From NCBI GenBank assembly GCA_963717955.1, contig CAVQXR010000001.1, positions 62,001-126,000 on the forward strand: a DNA stretch of 64,000 nt, read 5' to 3'. The notes beneath the pieces are model-generated. The model did no database searches and was not told the origin of the DNA. It saw only the letters and a program-made list of their open reading frames with translations. Source of the stretch: CAVQXR01 sp963717955. Lineage in GTDB: Bacteria > Actinomycetota > Thermoleophilia > Gaiellales > Gaiellaceae. The position numbers were made by a program, and so were the translations under genes. Each line of letters begins with the position of its first letter. Within the stretch, counting starts at the first letter, position 1. Shown here one piece after another: positions 53,558-63,425 of the stretch.

Positions 53558-54898
53558 ATGAACGTCACCGAGACCCTCGTGATCGGAGCCGGACAGGCGG
53601 GCCTGGCGCCGAGCTGGCACCTCACGCGCGCCGGCCGGAACCACGTCGTCCTCGAGCGCGGGCTCGTCGGGGAGCGGTGGCGGTCCGAGCGCTGGGACTC
53701 GCTCACGCTCCTCACTCCGAACTGGCTCAACCAGCTTCCCGGTTCGAGTCGACACGACGACCAGGACGGCTATCTGAGCGGCGCAGAGTTCCTGCGCCAC
53801 CTCGACGGATATGCGGCGTCGTTCCGCTCACCCGTTTGGGAGGGTGTGACCGTTCGCTCCGTCGAGCCGATTCCCGAAGGAGGGCTCCGGGTCACGACCG
53901 ACGCGGGCGTGTGGGCGGCACGGAACGTCGTGAGCGTAACCGGCGACTCCGACCTGCCCCGGCGCCCTGCTGCGGCCACGGGCGTGCCTGGCTGGGTGCG
54001 CCAGCTCCACTCGAGCGAGTACCGGTCGACCGAGCGCCTTCCGCCGGGTGGCGTCCTTGTCGCGGGCGCCGGCCCGAGCGGGCAGCAGATCGCGCTCGAG
54101 CTGCGCCGGGCCGGGCGCGACGTCGTTCTCGCCGCGGGCGGGCACTCCCGGATCGTCCGGCGCTACCGCGGCAACGACATCTTTCACTGGCTCGCCGCGA
54201 TCGGCGACCTGGACATGACCGTCGACATGCTGCCGGATCCAGCCGCCTCCAAGCTGACGTCGAGCCTCCCGCTGACAGGGGTGAACGGCGGCGAGCATCT
54301 CGATCTCCCGCTGCTGCATCGCGTCGGCGTGACGATCGCCGGCCGTCTCGAGGGCTTCGACGGCTCGCGGGCCATCTTCGCGGGCGATCTCGCCGAGAAC
54401 GTGGCGCGGGCGGATCGGCGGATGCGTCACGTGCTCGCGAAGATCGACGATCACATCGCCGCAGGGCCGCAGGGGTGGGGCGCACCACCCGCCGAACTGA
54501 TCTCGGGTGCCGCCCTCCCGCCGGGGCCGGCATCCGTCGAGCTCGCTGCCGCCGGGATCGGGACGGTGATCTGGGCGACCGGGTACCGCCGCGCGTACCC
54601 CTGGCTTCCCGGAGATGTGCTCGACGCCGACGGCGAGCTCGTCCACAGCCGCGGCGTCACCACCATGCCGGGCCTGTACGCGCTCGGCCTCCGGTTCCAG
54701 CACAAACGCAAGTCGCACTTCATCGGCGGTGTCGGCGAGGACGCCGAGTACCTCGCGCGACGGATCGTCGCATCCTCCGGCGGCTCTTCGATACGAGCGG
54801 AGCGCTTGCCAGGCCGGCGAGGGCGCAGAGTGCTCCGAATCGCGCCTGCTACCGTGCGCCCGGCAGGCCATGCACTACCGACTTCTCGGCCCACTTGA
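53558..54898 (+). CDS. flavin-containing monooxygenase-like oxidoreductase, copy 2
   Basis: A 446-aa protein. FAD motif TLVIGAGQAGLAPSWHLTRA at residue 5, NAD(P)H motif VLVAGAGPSGQQIALELRRA at about residue 168, and TVIWATGYRRAYPWLPGD near 330. Close in plan to the protein at 18634 (shared RWDSLTLLTPNW and KSHFIGG-type end). ATG 53558 clearly includes the FAD motif, which supports the upstream start proposed for copy 1. The C-terminal 40 residues overlap the BTAD gene start and are less conserved. Role: probably oxygenation of a sulfur or nitrogen compound. Confidence 0.88.
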   Translation: MNVTETLVIGAGQAGLAPSWHLTRAGRNHVVLERGLVGERWRSERWDSLTLLTPNWLNQLPGSSRHDDQDGYLSGAEFLRHLDGYAASFRSPVWEGVTVRSVEPIPEGGLRVTTDAGVWAARNVVSVTGDSDLPRRPAAATGVPGWVRQLHSSEYRSTERLPPGGVLVAGAGPSGQQIALELRRAGRDVVLAAGGHSRIVRRYRGNDIFHWLAAIGDLDMTVDMLPDPAASKLTSSLPLTGVNGGEHLDLPLLHRVGVTIAGRLEGFDGSRAIFAGDLAENVARADRRMRHVLAKIDDHIAAGPQGWGAPPAELISGAALPPGPASVELAAAGIGTVIWATGYRRAYPWLPGDVLDADGELVHSRGVTTMPGLYALGLRFQHKRKSHFIGGVGEDAEYLARRIVASSGGSSIRAERLPGRRGRRVLRIAPATVRPAGHALPTSRPT

Positions 54899-57062
54899 GG
54901 CGAGCGTCGACGACGAGGTGCTCCCGCTCGGCGGCGGCAAGCAGCGGGCACTGCTCGCGCGACTCCTGCTGCAGGCGAACCACGTCGTCTCGGTCGACCG
55001 CCTGGTCGACGCGCTCTGGGGTGACGAGCCGCCGGAGAGCGCGGTCAAGGCGGTTCAGATCTACGTGTCGCGGCTGCGGAAGGTACTCCCCACCGGACGG
55101 CTGGAGACCAGGGCGCCGGGCTACCTCGTGCGCGTCGAGGCGGGCGAGCTCGATCTCCAGGTGTTCGAGGACCGCCTCGCGGCCGGGCGTGAGGCGCTGT
55201 CGGACGGGCGCGCCGGCGAGGCGGCGAAGCTGCTCGGGGACGCGCTCTCCCTGTGGCGTGGCTCGGCGCTCGCGGAGTTCGAGGAGCCGTATGCGGCCCG
55301 CGAGAGCGGGCGCCTCGAGGAGCTGCGGCTGGGGTGCGTGGAGGCCCGGGTAGAGGCGGAGCTCGCGCTCGGGCGTCACGCCGAGCTCGTCGGTGAGCTG
55401 GAGTCGCTGGTGGGGCAGCACCCGCTTCGTGAGCGGCTGCGGGCGCAGCAGCTCGTCGCCTTGTACCGGAGCGGCAGGCAGGCCGATGCGCTCGCCTGCT
55501 ACTCGGAGTTCCGGCGCCGCCTGGACGACGAGCTCGGGATCGAGCCCTCCCCGCAGCTGCGTGAGCTGGAGCGGCAGATCCTCCGTCAGGATCCCGCACT
55601 CGACCTGCCCGCCGCCATGGCGGTGTCACCCGGGACGAGGCGGGTCGAGCACGCCACGCGGCCGGCGGGCAGGCCCGCGTCCGCCCCTGACGAGCGCACG
55701 CCCCCTCGCCCCGGCCCGATCCTGCATGCTCGAAGCGGCGAGACGCGCATCGCCTACCAGGTGGTCGGCGACGGCCCGATCGATCTGGTGCTCGTCCACG
55801 GCTGGGTCTGCACGTTCCAGCCGGGGTGGGAGGATCCGCGGATCGCGCACTTCTACTGGCGTCTCGCCGCGATGGGGAGATTGATCCTGTTCGACAAGCG
55901 GGGCACCGGGCTCTCCGACCGTGTCTCGCCCGATCGACTCCCCGACCTCGAGACGCGGATCGACGACGTGCGGGCGGTGATGGACGCGGCCGGCTCGGAC
56001 AGGGCTGTGGTGATCGGCATCTCGGAAGGCGGGCCCATGTCCGTCCTGTTCGCGGCCACTCATCCGCAGCGCACCGCCGGTCTCGTGCTCGTCGGGACGT
56101 TCGCGCGGCTCATGTGGGCACCCGACTACCCGATCGGAACGCTCGTGCAGGAGCAGGCCCGCCGGCTCTCGGCGCTCGAGGCCGACGACTGGCTCGAGCG
56201 GACGACGGCGGAGTGGCTCGGTCGAGTCGCGCCCGGTCTCGGGGCCGACGAGGAGCGAGCCGGGTGGTACCGCACGTACCTGATGCGTGGCGCGAGCCCG
56301 GCAGGCGCGCGGGCGCTTCGCCTGATGAACCAGGAGATCGACGTGCGCCACGTGCTTCCGGCGATCGGCGCCCCGACCATCGTGCTCTTCCGGTGCGGTG
56401 AGTGGTACGCGAAAGAGTCGCGATACATCGGTGAGCACATCGCGACCGCGCGGGTCGTCGAGCTGCCCGGCGAAGACCACCTGCCGTGGGAGGGCGACAG
56501 CGACCGGCTCCTCGACGAGATCGAGCGGTTCGTGGAACGCTCCGACGAGCACGTCGAACGGGACCGCGGCGTGCTGGCGACCATCCTCGCGGTCGGCGTC
56601 GTCGGCTCGACTGCAGAGGACGCCGGCACCGGTCACCGCGCGCCGCGCGAGCTCCCTGATGCTCTCCGCGGCTCGCTGCGAAGCCATCTCGTGCGATTCC
56701 GTGGCCGGGCCGTGGATCGCGCCGGAGTGGGCATGCTCGCCGCCTTCGACGGGCCCGCGCGGGCCATCCGCTGCGCGGTCGCGATCGCGGAAGCCGCACG
56801 ATCGCTCGGAATCGACGTCCGGGCAGGGCTCCACACCGGCGAGGTCGAGCTCGACGGTGACCACGCCCATGGCCTCGCGGTCGGCATCGCCGAGCGAATC
56901 GCCGCGAGCGGACGGCCCGGGGAGGTGCTCGTCTCTCACACGGTCAGGGATCTGGTCGCGGGCTCCGGGATCGCGTTCGACGCACGCGGGCCGCTCGAGC
57001 TCGCCGGGACCCCCGGCGAGTGGCGCGTGTACAAGGTGCAGGACGGATCTGCGGGGAGCTGA
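54870..57062 (+). CDS. BTAD regulator fused to alpha/beta hydrolase and degenerate cyclase domain
   Basis: A 730-aa protein. Residues 1-95: OmpR-type winged helix (LGGGKQRALLARLLLQANHV, KAVQIYVSRLRKVLP). 96-250: BTAD helical domain (ALYRSGRQADALACYSEFRR). 290-560: alpha/beta hydrolase with nucleophile elbow VVIGISEGGPMSVLF and His in GEDHLPWEGDSDR. 570-725: class III cyclase homology domain (VRAGLHTGEVELDGDHAHGL, GRPGEVLVSHTVRDLVAGSG). The cyclase lacks both metal Asp: TDIVGST became VGVVGST and GDGFLATFD became GVGMLAAFD. It probably senses a small molecule. It starts 29 bases inside the end of the monooxygenase gene. Confidence 0.8.
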   Translation: MHYRLLGPLEASVDDEVLPLGGGKQRALLARLLLQANHVVSVDRLVDALWGDEPPESAVKAVQIYVSRLRKVLPTGRLETRAPGYLVRVEAGELDLQVFEDRLAAGREALSDGRAGEAAKLLGDALSLWRGSALAEFEEPYAARESGRLEELRLGCVEARVEAELALGRHAELVGELESLVGQHPLRERLRAQQLVALYRSGRQADALACYSEFRRRLDDELGIEPSPQLRELERQILRQDPALDLPAAMAVSPGTRRVEHATRPAGRPASAPDERTPPRPGPILHARSGETRIAYQVVGDGPIDLVLVHGWVCTFQPGWEDPRIAHFYWRLAAMGRLILFDKRGTGLSDRVSPDRLPDLETRIDDVRAVMDAAGSDRAVVIGISEGGPMSVLFAATHPQRTAGLVLVGTFARLMWAPDYPIGTLVQEQARRLSALEADDWLERTTAEWLGRVAPGLGADEERAGWYRTYLMRGASPAGARALRLMNQEIDVRHVLPAIGAPTIVLFRCGEWYAKESRYIGEHIATARVVELPGEDHLPWEGDSDRLLDEIERFVERSDEHVERDRGVLATILAVGVVGSTAEDAGTGHRAPRELPDALRGSLRSHLVRFRGRAVDRAGVGMLAAFDGPARAIRCAVAIAEAARSLGIDVRAGLHTGEVELDGDHAHGLAVGIAERIAASGRPGEVLVSHTVRDLVAGSGIAFDARGPLELAGTPGEWRVYKVQDGSAGS

Positions 57063-57115
57063 GCCCGGCGTCACCGGCTCCGCGGAGGTGCCTGGTGTAC
57101 CGTGCAGACCAGGGC

Positions 57116-59205
57116 ATGCTGTACCGACTGCTCGGCCCACTCGAGACGCGCGTCGACGGCGAGGCCCTCCCTCTCGGCGGGGGAAAGCAGCGGGCCGTGC
57201 TCGCGACCCTGCTCCTGAGCCCGAACCGGGTCGTCCCGATCGACCGCCTCGTCGACGGGCTCTGGGGCGCCGAGCCTCCCGAGACCGCGGTCAAGGCCGT
57301 GCAGATCTACGTCTCGCGACTGCGCAAGGTGCTGCCGCAGGGGCGGCTCGAGACGCGCCCGCCGGGCTATCTGATCTCGGTCGAGCCCGGCGAGCTCGAC
57401 CTCGAGCGCTTCGAGGAGCTGCTCTCCTCCGGGCGCGCCGAGCTCGCTACCGGCCGCGCCGAGGAGGCAGGGAGGACGCTCCGCGAGGCTCTCGAGCTCT
57501 GGCGCGGTGACGCGCTCGCCGAGTTCGAGGAACCGTTCGCCGCGATCGAGGCGGCGCGGCTGGAGGAGCTGCGGCTGGCCTGTCTGGAGGAGCGGATCGA
57601 GGCCGACCTCGCCCTCGGCCACCATGCCCAGCTCGTCGGCGAGCTCGAGGCGTTCGTCTCCCGCCACCCGCTGCGGGAACGGATCCGCCGCCAGCAGCTG
57701 CTCGCCCTGTACCGCAGCGGCCGACAGGCCGAGGCCCTGGCCGCGTACTCGGAGTTCCGCCGCCGGCTCGACGAGGAGCTTGGTATCGAACCGTCGCAGC
57801 AGCTCCGGGAGCTCGAGCGGCGCATCCTCCAGCAGGATCCCGGCCTCGCGCCCACCGGACGGACGACGCCGCCGGCGGTCGCCGATCGGGTCTCGCTCTC
57901 GCCTCTCGTGCGGGTCGCGTCGCCGCAGGCCGTGGTGGGCCGCGAACGCGACCTGGCTCACCTACGGCGCCTGTTCGGTGAGGCGATGGGTGCGATGCGG
58001 CGGATCGTCTTCGTCACCGGCGAGGCCGGTATCGGCAAGACGACGCTCGCCGAGGCATTCCTCGTTGAGGCCGCAGCCTCCCCGGAGGTGCTCTTCGCGC
58101 GCGGTCAGTGCATCGAGCATCGCGGAGCCGGCGAGCCCTACCTCCCGTTTCTGGAGGCACTCGGCCGCCTCGGGGGGCAGGTTCCCGACGGTGGGCTCGT
58201 CGAGCTGCTCTCGCGCCGGGCGCCCACCTGGCTCGCACAGCTGCCCGCGCTGGTGGACCCCGACAAGCTCGCCGCGCTCCAGCCGAGGCTCGTGGGCACG
58301 ACGCACGAGCGGATGCTGCGGGAGATGGTGGAGGCACTCGACGAGCTGACCGGGACGCGTCCGCTCGTGCTCGTGCTCGAGGACCTGCACTGGACCGACT
58401 ACTCCACCGTCGACCTGATCGGCGCCCTGGCGCGGCGTCGCGAGCCGGCGCGGCTGCTCGTGATCGGAACGCTCCGGCCGCCGAGCCGGCTGGACGCTGG
58501 GCACCCGCTCCACGGGATCGTTCAGAGCCTGCGCATACGCGGCCTCGCCACCGAGCTGGGGTTGGGCGGGATCGGCGAGGACGGCGTCCGCGAGTACCTC
58601 GAACAGCGGTTTCCCGAGGGTGAGCTGCCGCGTGAGCTCGCGTCCCTCCTCTCAGAGCTGACGGGCGGGAGCCCACTGTTCGTCGAGACGGTCCGACGCC
58701 TGGATCGCCGAGGGCGTGCTCCGGCAGGGCGAGAGCGGCTGGCTGCTCGGGGCCGGCCTGGAGGAGATCGCGGGCTCGGTCCCGGAAAACCTCCGGCAGT
58801 TGATCGAGCACCGCGCGCTCGAGCTCGAGCCGGGCGATCGGGAGTTGCTGCAGGCCGCGAGCGTGGCGGGCCAGGAGTTCGCGACCGCTGCCGTCGCGGC
58901 CGCCTCGGGCCGGGGCGAGGAGGACGTGGAAGAGCGGTGCCGGGGCCTCGCGAATGTGCGGGCCTTCATCGAGCCGCGTGGGGAGGAGGAGTGGCCTGAC
59001 CGGACGCTCTCGGGCCGGTTCGGCTTCACCCACGACCTCGTCCGCGATGTCCTGTACGGCCAGCTCGCTCCGGCACGGCGCGCACGCCTTCACGCCCTGG
59101 TCGGCACGCGGCTGGATGAGGCATACGGTGCTCGTACGGGTGAGATCGCGACGCAGCTCGCCTCCCACTTCGTTCGCGCGCGAGATGCGGAGCGGGCCGC
59201 CCGGG
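57116..59205 (+). pseudogene. BTAD/AAA regulator, frameshifted and 3'-truncated
   Basis: Same winged helix and BTAD arrangement as the preceding gene (LLGPLETRVDGEALPLGGGK, VQIYVSRLRKVLPQGRLETR), then an ATPase with Walker A VTGEAGIGKTTLAEAF and Walker B LVLVLEDLHWTDYS. Near 58695 an extra base (CGA-c-GCC) shifts the frame; the continuation WIAEGVLRQGESGWLLGAG and GFTHDLVRDVLYGQLAPARR follows in another frame. Similarity ends at about 59205 in SHFVRARDAERA, where a TPR region of some 300 residues would normally follow; instead the stop of a converging exporter gene is 27 bases away. So the 3' end has been lost by rearrangement. Confidence 0.75.
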
Positions 59206-59231
59206 ATCCAAGGGATTTCCGGGACGGAGCA

Positions 59232-60662
59232 CTAGCCTCCTCTGGGACAGCCCGGGCAGCGCAGCCGGAGTATCGCGAGGGCCACGGCGACTCCCAGGAG
59301 CGCGATCCCGAGCGTGACGACGAATCCCGAGCGTACGCCGGCGGCGACGAGGCCGGCCGACTCGCTTGCGAGCGCGCCGTGGACGTCGAGCGATGCCGCG
59401 GTCGAGACCGCTGCGACGCCGATCGCTCCGCCGATCCACTGCGAGCTGCTCAGCAGACCCGAGACGAGTCCCGCCTCGTCCGCGCGGACTCCTGCGTTCG
59501 CGATCAGGGAGACGGAGAGGAACATGAGCGGGATGCCGAGGCCGAGCAAGAGCAGCCCTGGCAAGAGGTCGGTCGTGTAAGAGTCGCCAGGAGAGAGGCG
59601 CGTGAACCAGCCGACGCCGAGCGCCATCGCGAGCATCCCGACCGTGAGGAGTAGTCTCGGGCCGACGTGACCGACGAGGCGGACGCCCAGCTGGGCCCAG
59701 AGGATCGACGTCCCGCGAATCGCCAGGAGCCCGAGTCCGGTCTCCACGGCGCCGAAGCCGAGCACCTCCTGCATCGCGATGCTCAGCAGCAGGAGCGTCG
59801 CAAGCATCATCGCTCCCTGGACGAAGCCGGCGACGTTCGCAGCCCGGCGGTGGGCCGCGGCGAGCGCGGCCGACGGGACGAGCGGGTCCGGTGTGGTCGT
59901 CTGCCGGCGGACGAAGAGGAGGAGCAGCGTTGTGCCGATCGCAGCCGTCGCGAGCGTGTGGCCCGAGATCCATCCGGCCGTCGGGCCGTTGCTCAATCCA
60001 TAGACGAAGCTGAGAAGCGCGCCCGTGACGAGTGCTGCGCCCACCACGTCGACGTGGGCCGAGCGCTCGGCGCGGTGCTCGCGAAGGAGTGCACGTGAGG
60101 CGACCGCGACGATCGCGGCGACGGGGAGGTTGAGGAGGAAGATCCAGTGCCAGCCGACGAGCTCGGCAAGGACACCGCCGAGCACCATGCCCACCATCGC
60201 CGCGGCCGCTCCTGTCGATCCCCAGAGACCGATCGCCCTCGTCCGCGGGGGCCCTTCCGGTACCGACGTAGCCAGCATTGCGAACGCCGTCGGCGAGAGG
60301 AGCGCGGCGCCGAGTCCCTGGATCGAGCGCGCGACGATCAGCACCTCCGGGCTCCAGGCGAGCCCGCAGACGAGGGACGATGCGCTGAACAGCGCGAGCC
60401 CGGCGAGAAAGACCCGGCGGCGGCCGAGCAGATCCCCGGCGCGGCCGCCGACGAGGAGGAATCCGCCGAAGAACACGGCATAGGCGCTGATCACCCACGG
60501 CAGCCCGCGCGGTCCGAGACCGAGATCGGCGCCGATCGCGGGCAGCGCCACGTTCACGATCGTGACGTCGAGGACGACGATGAACTGGACGAGGTACAGG
60601 GCCGCGAAGCGCAGCCGGCCATGCGCGGTCGCTTGCGGGAGGGCTGTGCGCACCCGGCTCAC
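59232..60662 (-). CDS. MFS exporter, DHA2 (EmrB/QacA) family
   Basis: A 476-aa protein with 14 predicted helices: TM1 LDVTIVNVALPAIGADLGLG, motif A GGRAGDLLGRRRVFLAGLAL, GSTGAAAAMVGMVLGGVLAE, and a basic end. Related to the exporter at 25562. GTG 60662. Substrate unknown; drugs or metabolites. It converges on the truncated BTAD gene. Confidence 0.88.
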   Translation of the reverse strand: MSRVRTALPQATAHGRLRFAALYLVQFIVVLDVTIVNVALPAIGADLGLGPRGLPWVISAYAVFFGGFLLVGGRAGDLLGRRRVFLAGLALFSASSLVCGLAWSPEVLIVARSIQGLGAALLSPTAFAMLATSVPEGPPRTRAIGLWGSTGAAAAMVGMVLGGVLAELVGWHWIFLLNLPVAAIVAVASRALLREHRAERSAHVDVVGAALVTGALLSFVYGLSNGPTAGWISGHTLATAAIGTTLLLLFVRRQTTTPDPLVPSAALAAAHRRAANVAGFVQGAMMLATLLLLSIAMQEVLGFGAVETGLGLLAIRGTSILWAQLGVRLVGHVGPRLLLTVGMLAMALGVGWFTRLSPGDSYTTDLLPGLLLLGLGIPLMFLSVSLIANAGVRADEAGLVSGLLSSSQWIGGAIGVAAVSTAASLDVHGALASESAGLVAAGVRSGFVVTLGIALLGVAVALAILRLRCPGCPRGG

Positions 60663-60974
60663 CCCACGACGCGTACCGGGGGAAACCGGATCGTCCAGTG
60701 ACTCTGTGGGAAGCTGTCCCGGGGCGGGGCGGCCACTCCCCAGCTGCGCGGGTCACGCGGGCCCGTTACGCGATCAGGAAGCCGATACCCTCCGGGGCCG
60801 TATCGGCGGACACCGATCACCCGGCCGTGGCCGCTTGTGGCTGCTCGTTGCACGATGTGAGGCACGGTCATGCTCCTTCCGTCCGTCGTGGTCGGATTGA
60901 GCAAACAGGCACGGGGTCGACGCCGGGTAGCCGGCCGGTAAACGCTGGGTAGCAGCCGGCGCGGCGCGCCTGAT
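60663..60974. other. 312-base non-coding interval
   Basis: It lies between the start of the exporter gene and the end of the FAD oxidase gene. It probably carries the exporter's promoter near 60680-60720. No gene, repeat or RNA structure is recognised. Confidence 0.4.
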
Positions 60975-62574
60975 TCAGGCGCGAAGCGGGTCGATCAGGA
61001 CGCCCGGGTTCATGATCCCGGCCGGATCGAGCTCGGCCTTCGCCGCCCGGAAGCGCGGTCGCGAAGAGCTCGGGTCGCTCCCGGTCGTACCAGGGGCGGT
61101 GGTCGCGTCCGACGGCGTGGTGGTGGGTGATCGTGCCGCCGTGGGTCACGATCACCTCGGCGGCGGCGGCCTTGATCTCGTCCCACTGCTCGAGCTCGGA
61201 GCCCGCTCGTCCGGGTGCGTAGACGGAGTAGTAGGGGGCGGGGCCGTCGGGATAGACGTACGCCAACCGACACGAGACGAGCCCGCCGCCGCAGATCTCC
61301 GTCAGCGCCGAGCGTGTCGCGTCGAGCACCGCGGCATGGAAGGCGGAGAAGCGGTCCCAGGTGATCGCCGTCTCGAACGTCTCGTGAACCAGACCGAGCG
61401 AGATCATCGCGTCTCGAACGTGCGGCCCGCGCAGGAACGCGTTTCGCCACCGCGCGGCGGCATCGGCGTCGGCCGCGTCCGAAACGTGCCCACCGTGCGC
61501 GCGGCAGAGCTCGAGCGCGCGGGCGAGCCACGGCTCGAGCGGGTGATCCGCGGACTCGAACCCGAGCACGAGGATCGACACCGATCCGTCCCCGCTCCCT
61601 GAGAGGAGGGCCTCGTCGTGATCGAGCAGCCGGCAGTTGCTCGGCCAGAGGCCCGACTGGGCGACGGCCCGGGCCGCCTCGACCGCGTCCTCGAAGGCAG
61701 CGAACTCGACCGAGGCACCGGCGCGGAACGTCGGCCGGTCCTGAAGGCGCATCCATGCCTCGGTGATCACGCCGAGCGTTCCCTCGGAGCCGGTGATGAG
61801 CCGGTCGGGTGACGGCCCTGCGCCCGAGCCCGGGAGCCGCCGGGTCTCCATCACGCCCTTCGGCGTGACGACGCGCAACCCCTGGACGAACTCGTCGATA
61901 TGGGTGAGGAGCGTCGCGAAGTGCCCGCCGGAGCGGGTGGCGATCCACCCGCCGAGGCTCGAATACTCGAACGCCTGCGGGAAGTGGCGCAACGTGTATC
62001 CGTGCGGTCTCAGCTGATCCTCGAGCGACGGGCCGAGCACGCCGCCCTGGATGCGGGCGGAGCGTGATGCGCGGTCGATCTCGAGCACGCGGTCGAGCCG
62101 GCCGAGATCGACGCTCACCGTGCCCGGGAAGCCGGGCCCCACCGCGGGCTCGACGCCGCCGACGACGCTCGAGCCGCCGCCGAACGGGATCGCGGCGACG
62201 CCTGCTTCGGAGCACCAGTCGAGGACGGATTCCACGTCCCCCTCGTCCCGCGGGAAGCACACGACGTCCGGGGGGTGGGGATACGAGCGGCGAAACGCCC
62301 GCACGAGGTCGCGGTAGGAGCGCCCGTAACTGTGCAGCGCCCGCTCGTGGGGATCCGTCGTGCAGATGGCCTCGAGGGACGTCGGCGGGGTGATACGGGG
62401 CTCGGGGAGCTCGAGCTCGGAGAGCTGCGGAGGTGCCGCGATGGTCAGGTCTCCGAGGCCGAACCGTCCGGCGAAGGCCCGTCCGAGCTCCTCCACCTCG
62501 GCCCGTGCGAGCCCCTCGCCCTCGAGCCCCCAGCCCCAGAACTTCCGCCTCGGCGCCTGCTCGCCCCGTGCCAC
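60975..62574 (-). CDS. FAD-binding oxidase like alkyldihydroxyacetonephosphate synthase, late frameshift
   Basis: About 532 aa. FAD-binding PCMH domain with VAAIPFGGGSSVVGGVEP; FEYSSLGGWIATRSGGHFAT; GSEGTLGVITEAWMRL; C-terminal THHHAVGRDHRPW and, after a one-base shift near 61054, FRAAKAELDPAGIMNPGVLI ending at TGA 60975. The extra base is GCG-c-TTC on the coding strand. AGPS-like enzymes make ether-lipid precursors; bacterial relatives also act on other 2-hydroxy acids. The His-rich THHHAVG is the AGPS active-site motif. Otherwise intact, so the shift may be an error. Confidence 0.82.
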
Positions 62575-62602
62575 GCCGTGACCCTACCCGGACGCAGGTT
62601 CT

Positions 62603-62962
62603 CTAGGCTGCGATCCTCTCATCGCCAGCGGCGCGGCGCACCTCGCGCCGCTCGTACCGGCTCCGCCGCTCCTCGGCGGCCGCGCGGCGAAGGAGCACAC
62701 GCTGCTCGACGGCGCGCAGACGGGCGAGCTCCCGGCTCGCCCCCGCGCGACGGAACATGGCCCCGGCCGCCTCGCAGACCACTAGGGCGAGGCAGGCGGC
62801 GAGCAGGGAAGCGGCGAGGGTCAGAAGGTTGTCGCCCGCAAGCGCCTTCACGACCAGCGCCGTCTCGATCGCCGCGGCGCCGACGAGGAGGGGCGGCCGT
62901 GGGATGCCGGGCATCACGGCAACGGCGAGCACGCTCAGCCCGAGGGCGAGCAGGAGGGCCAT
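62603..62962 (-). CDS. small membrane protein with charged C-terminal helix
   Basis: A 119-aa protein. Three hydrophobic segments in residues 1-67 (MALLLALGLSVLAVAVM, PLLVGAAAIETALVVKAL, LAASLLAACLALVVCEAAGA) then a long Arg/Glu-rich helix (RLRAVEQRVLLRRAAAEERR). Similar in plan to the next gene, suggesting a tandem duplication. No family recognised. Confidence 0.6.
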   Translation of the reverse strand: MALLLALGLSVLAVAVMPGIPRPPLLVGAAAIETALVVKALAGDNLLTLAASLLAACLALVVCEAAGAMFRRAGASRELARLRAVEQRVLLRRAAAEERRSRYERREVRRAAGDERIAA

Positions 62963-63013
62963 GCCGCAAACGGTAGGACCGGCGTCGGACGGACGCCGGC
63001 CGGTTCCGGGATG

Positions 63014-63357
63014 TCAGGCGGCGAGCCGGCGCCGCCGTTCGCGCTCCTGGCGGCGTAGCTCACGATCCTCGTCGCTGGGTGGGTTGCCCGTCTCCCCCGT
63101 ACACGGTCCCGCTCGGGTCGCGCGTCCTGCGCCGGCGTACTCAGCAGGCTGAAGGTCGCGATGATCTCGCGGACCAGCAGGCCGGCGAGGGCGCCCGCGA
63201 CCGCGGCACCGACGACGAGCGCAGGCTCGCCCGTCAGGGCCCTGACGACGAGGGCCAGCTCCACGGAGAGGACAACGATCGGGACGGTCCAGCGGACCCG
63301 TCGCGGGACGAGCGGCAGCGCGATCCCGCCCAGGACGAGCACGAGCAGGGGTGCCAT
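63014..63357 (-). CDS. small membrane protein, paralogue of neighbour, possibly frameshifted
   Basis: ATG 63357. Hydrophobic segments MAPLLVLVLGGIALPLV, WTVPIVVLSVELALVVRAL, GAAVAGALAGLLVREIIA, then a polar stretch. In the starting frame it continues to a stop at 62935 through low-complexity sequence. A one-base shift around 63100 instead gives GNPPSDEDRELRRQERERRR and a stop at 63014, a charged tail like that of the neighbour. The second reading is preferred. Confidence 0.45.
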
Positions 63358-63425
63358 GAGAAGCACGCTAGGACCTCGATCGGACAGACCGGACCGCGCT
63401 CGCCCACGTGGAGTAGCGTCCGGAC

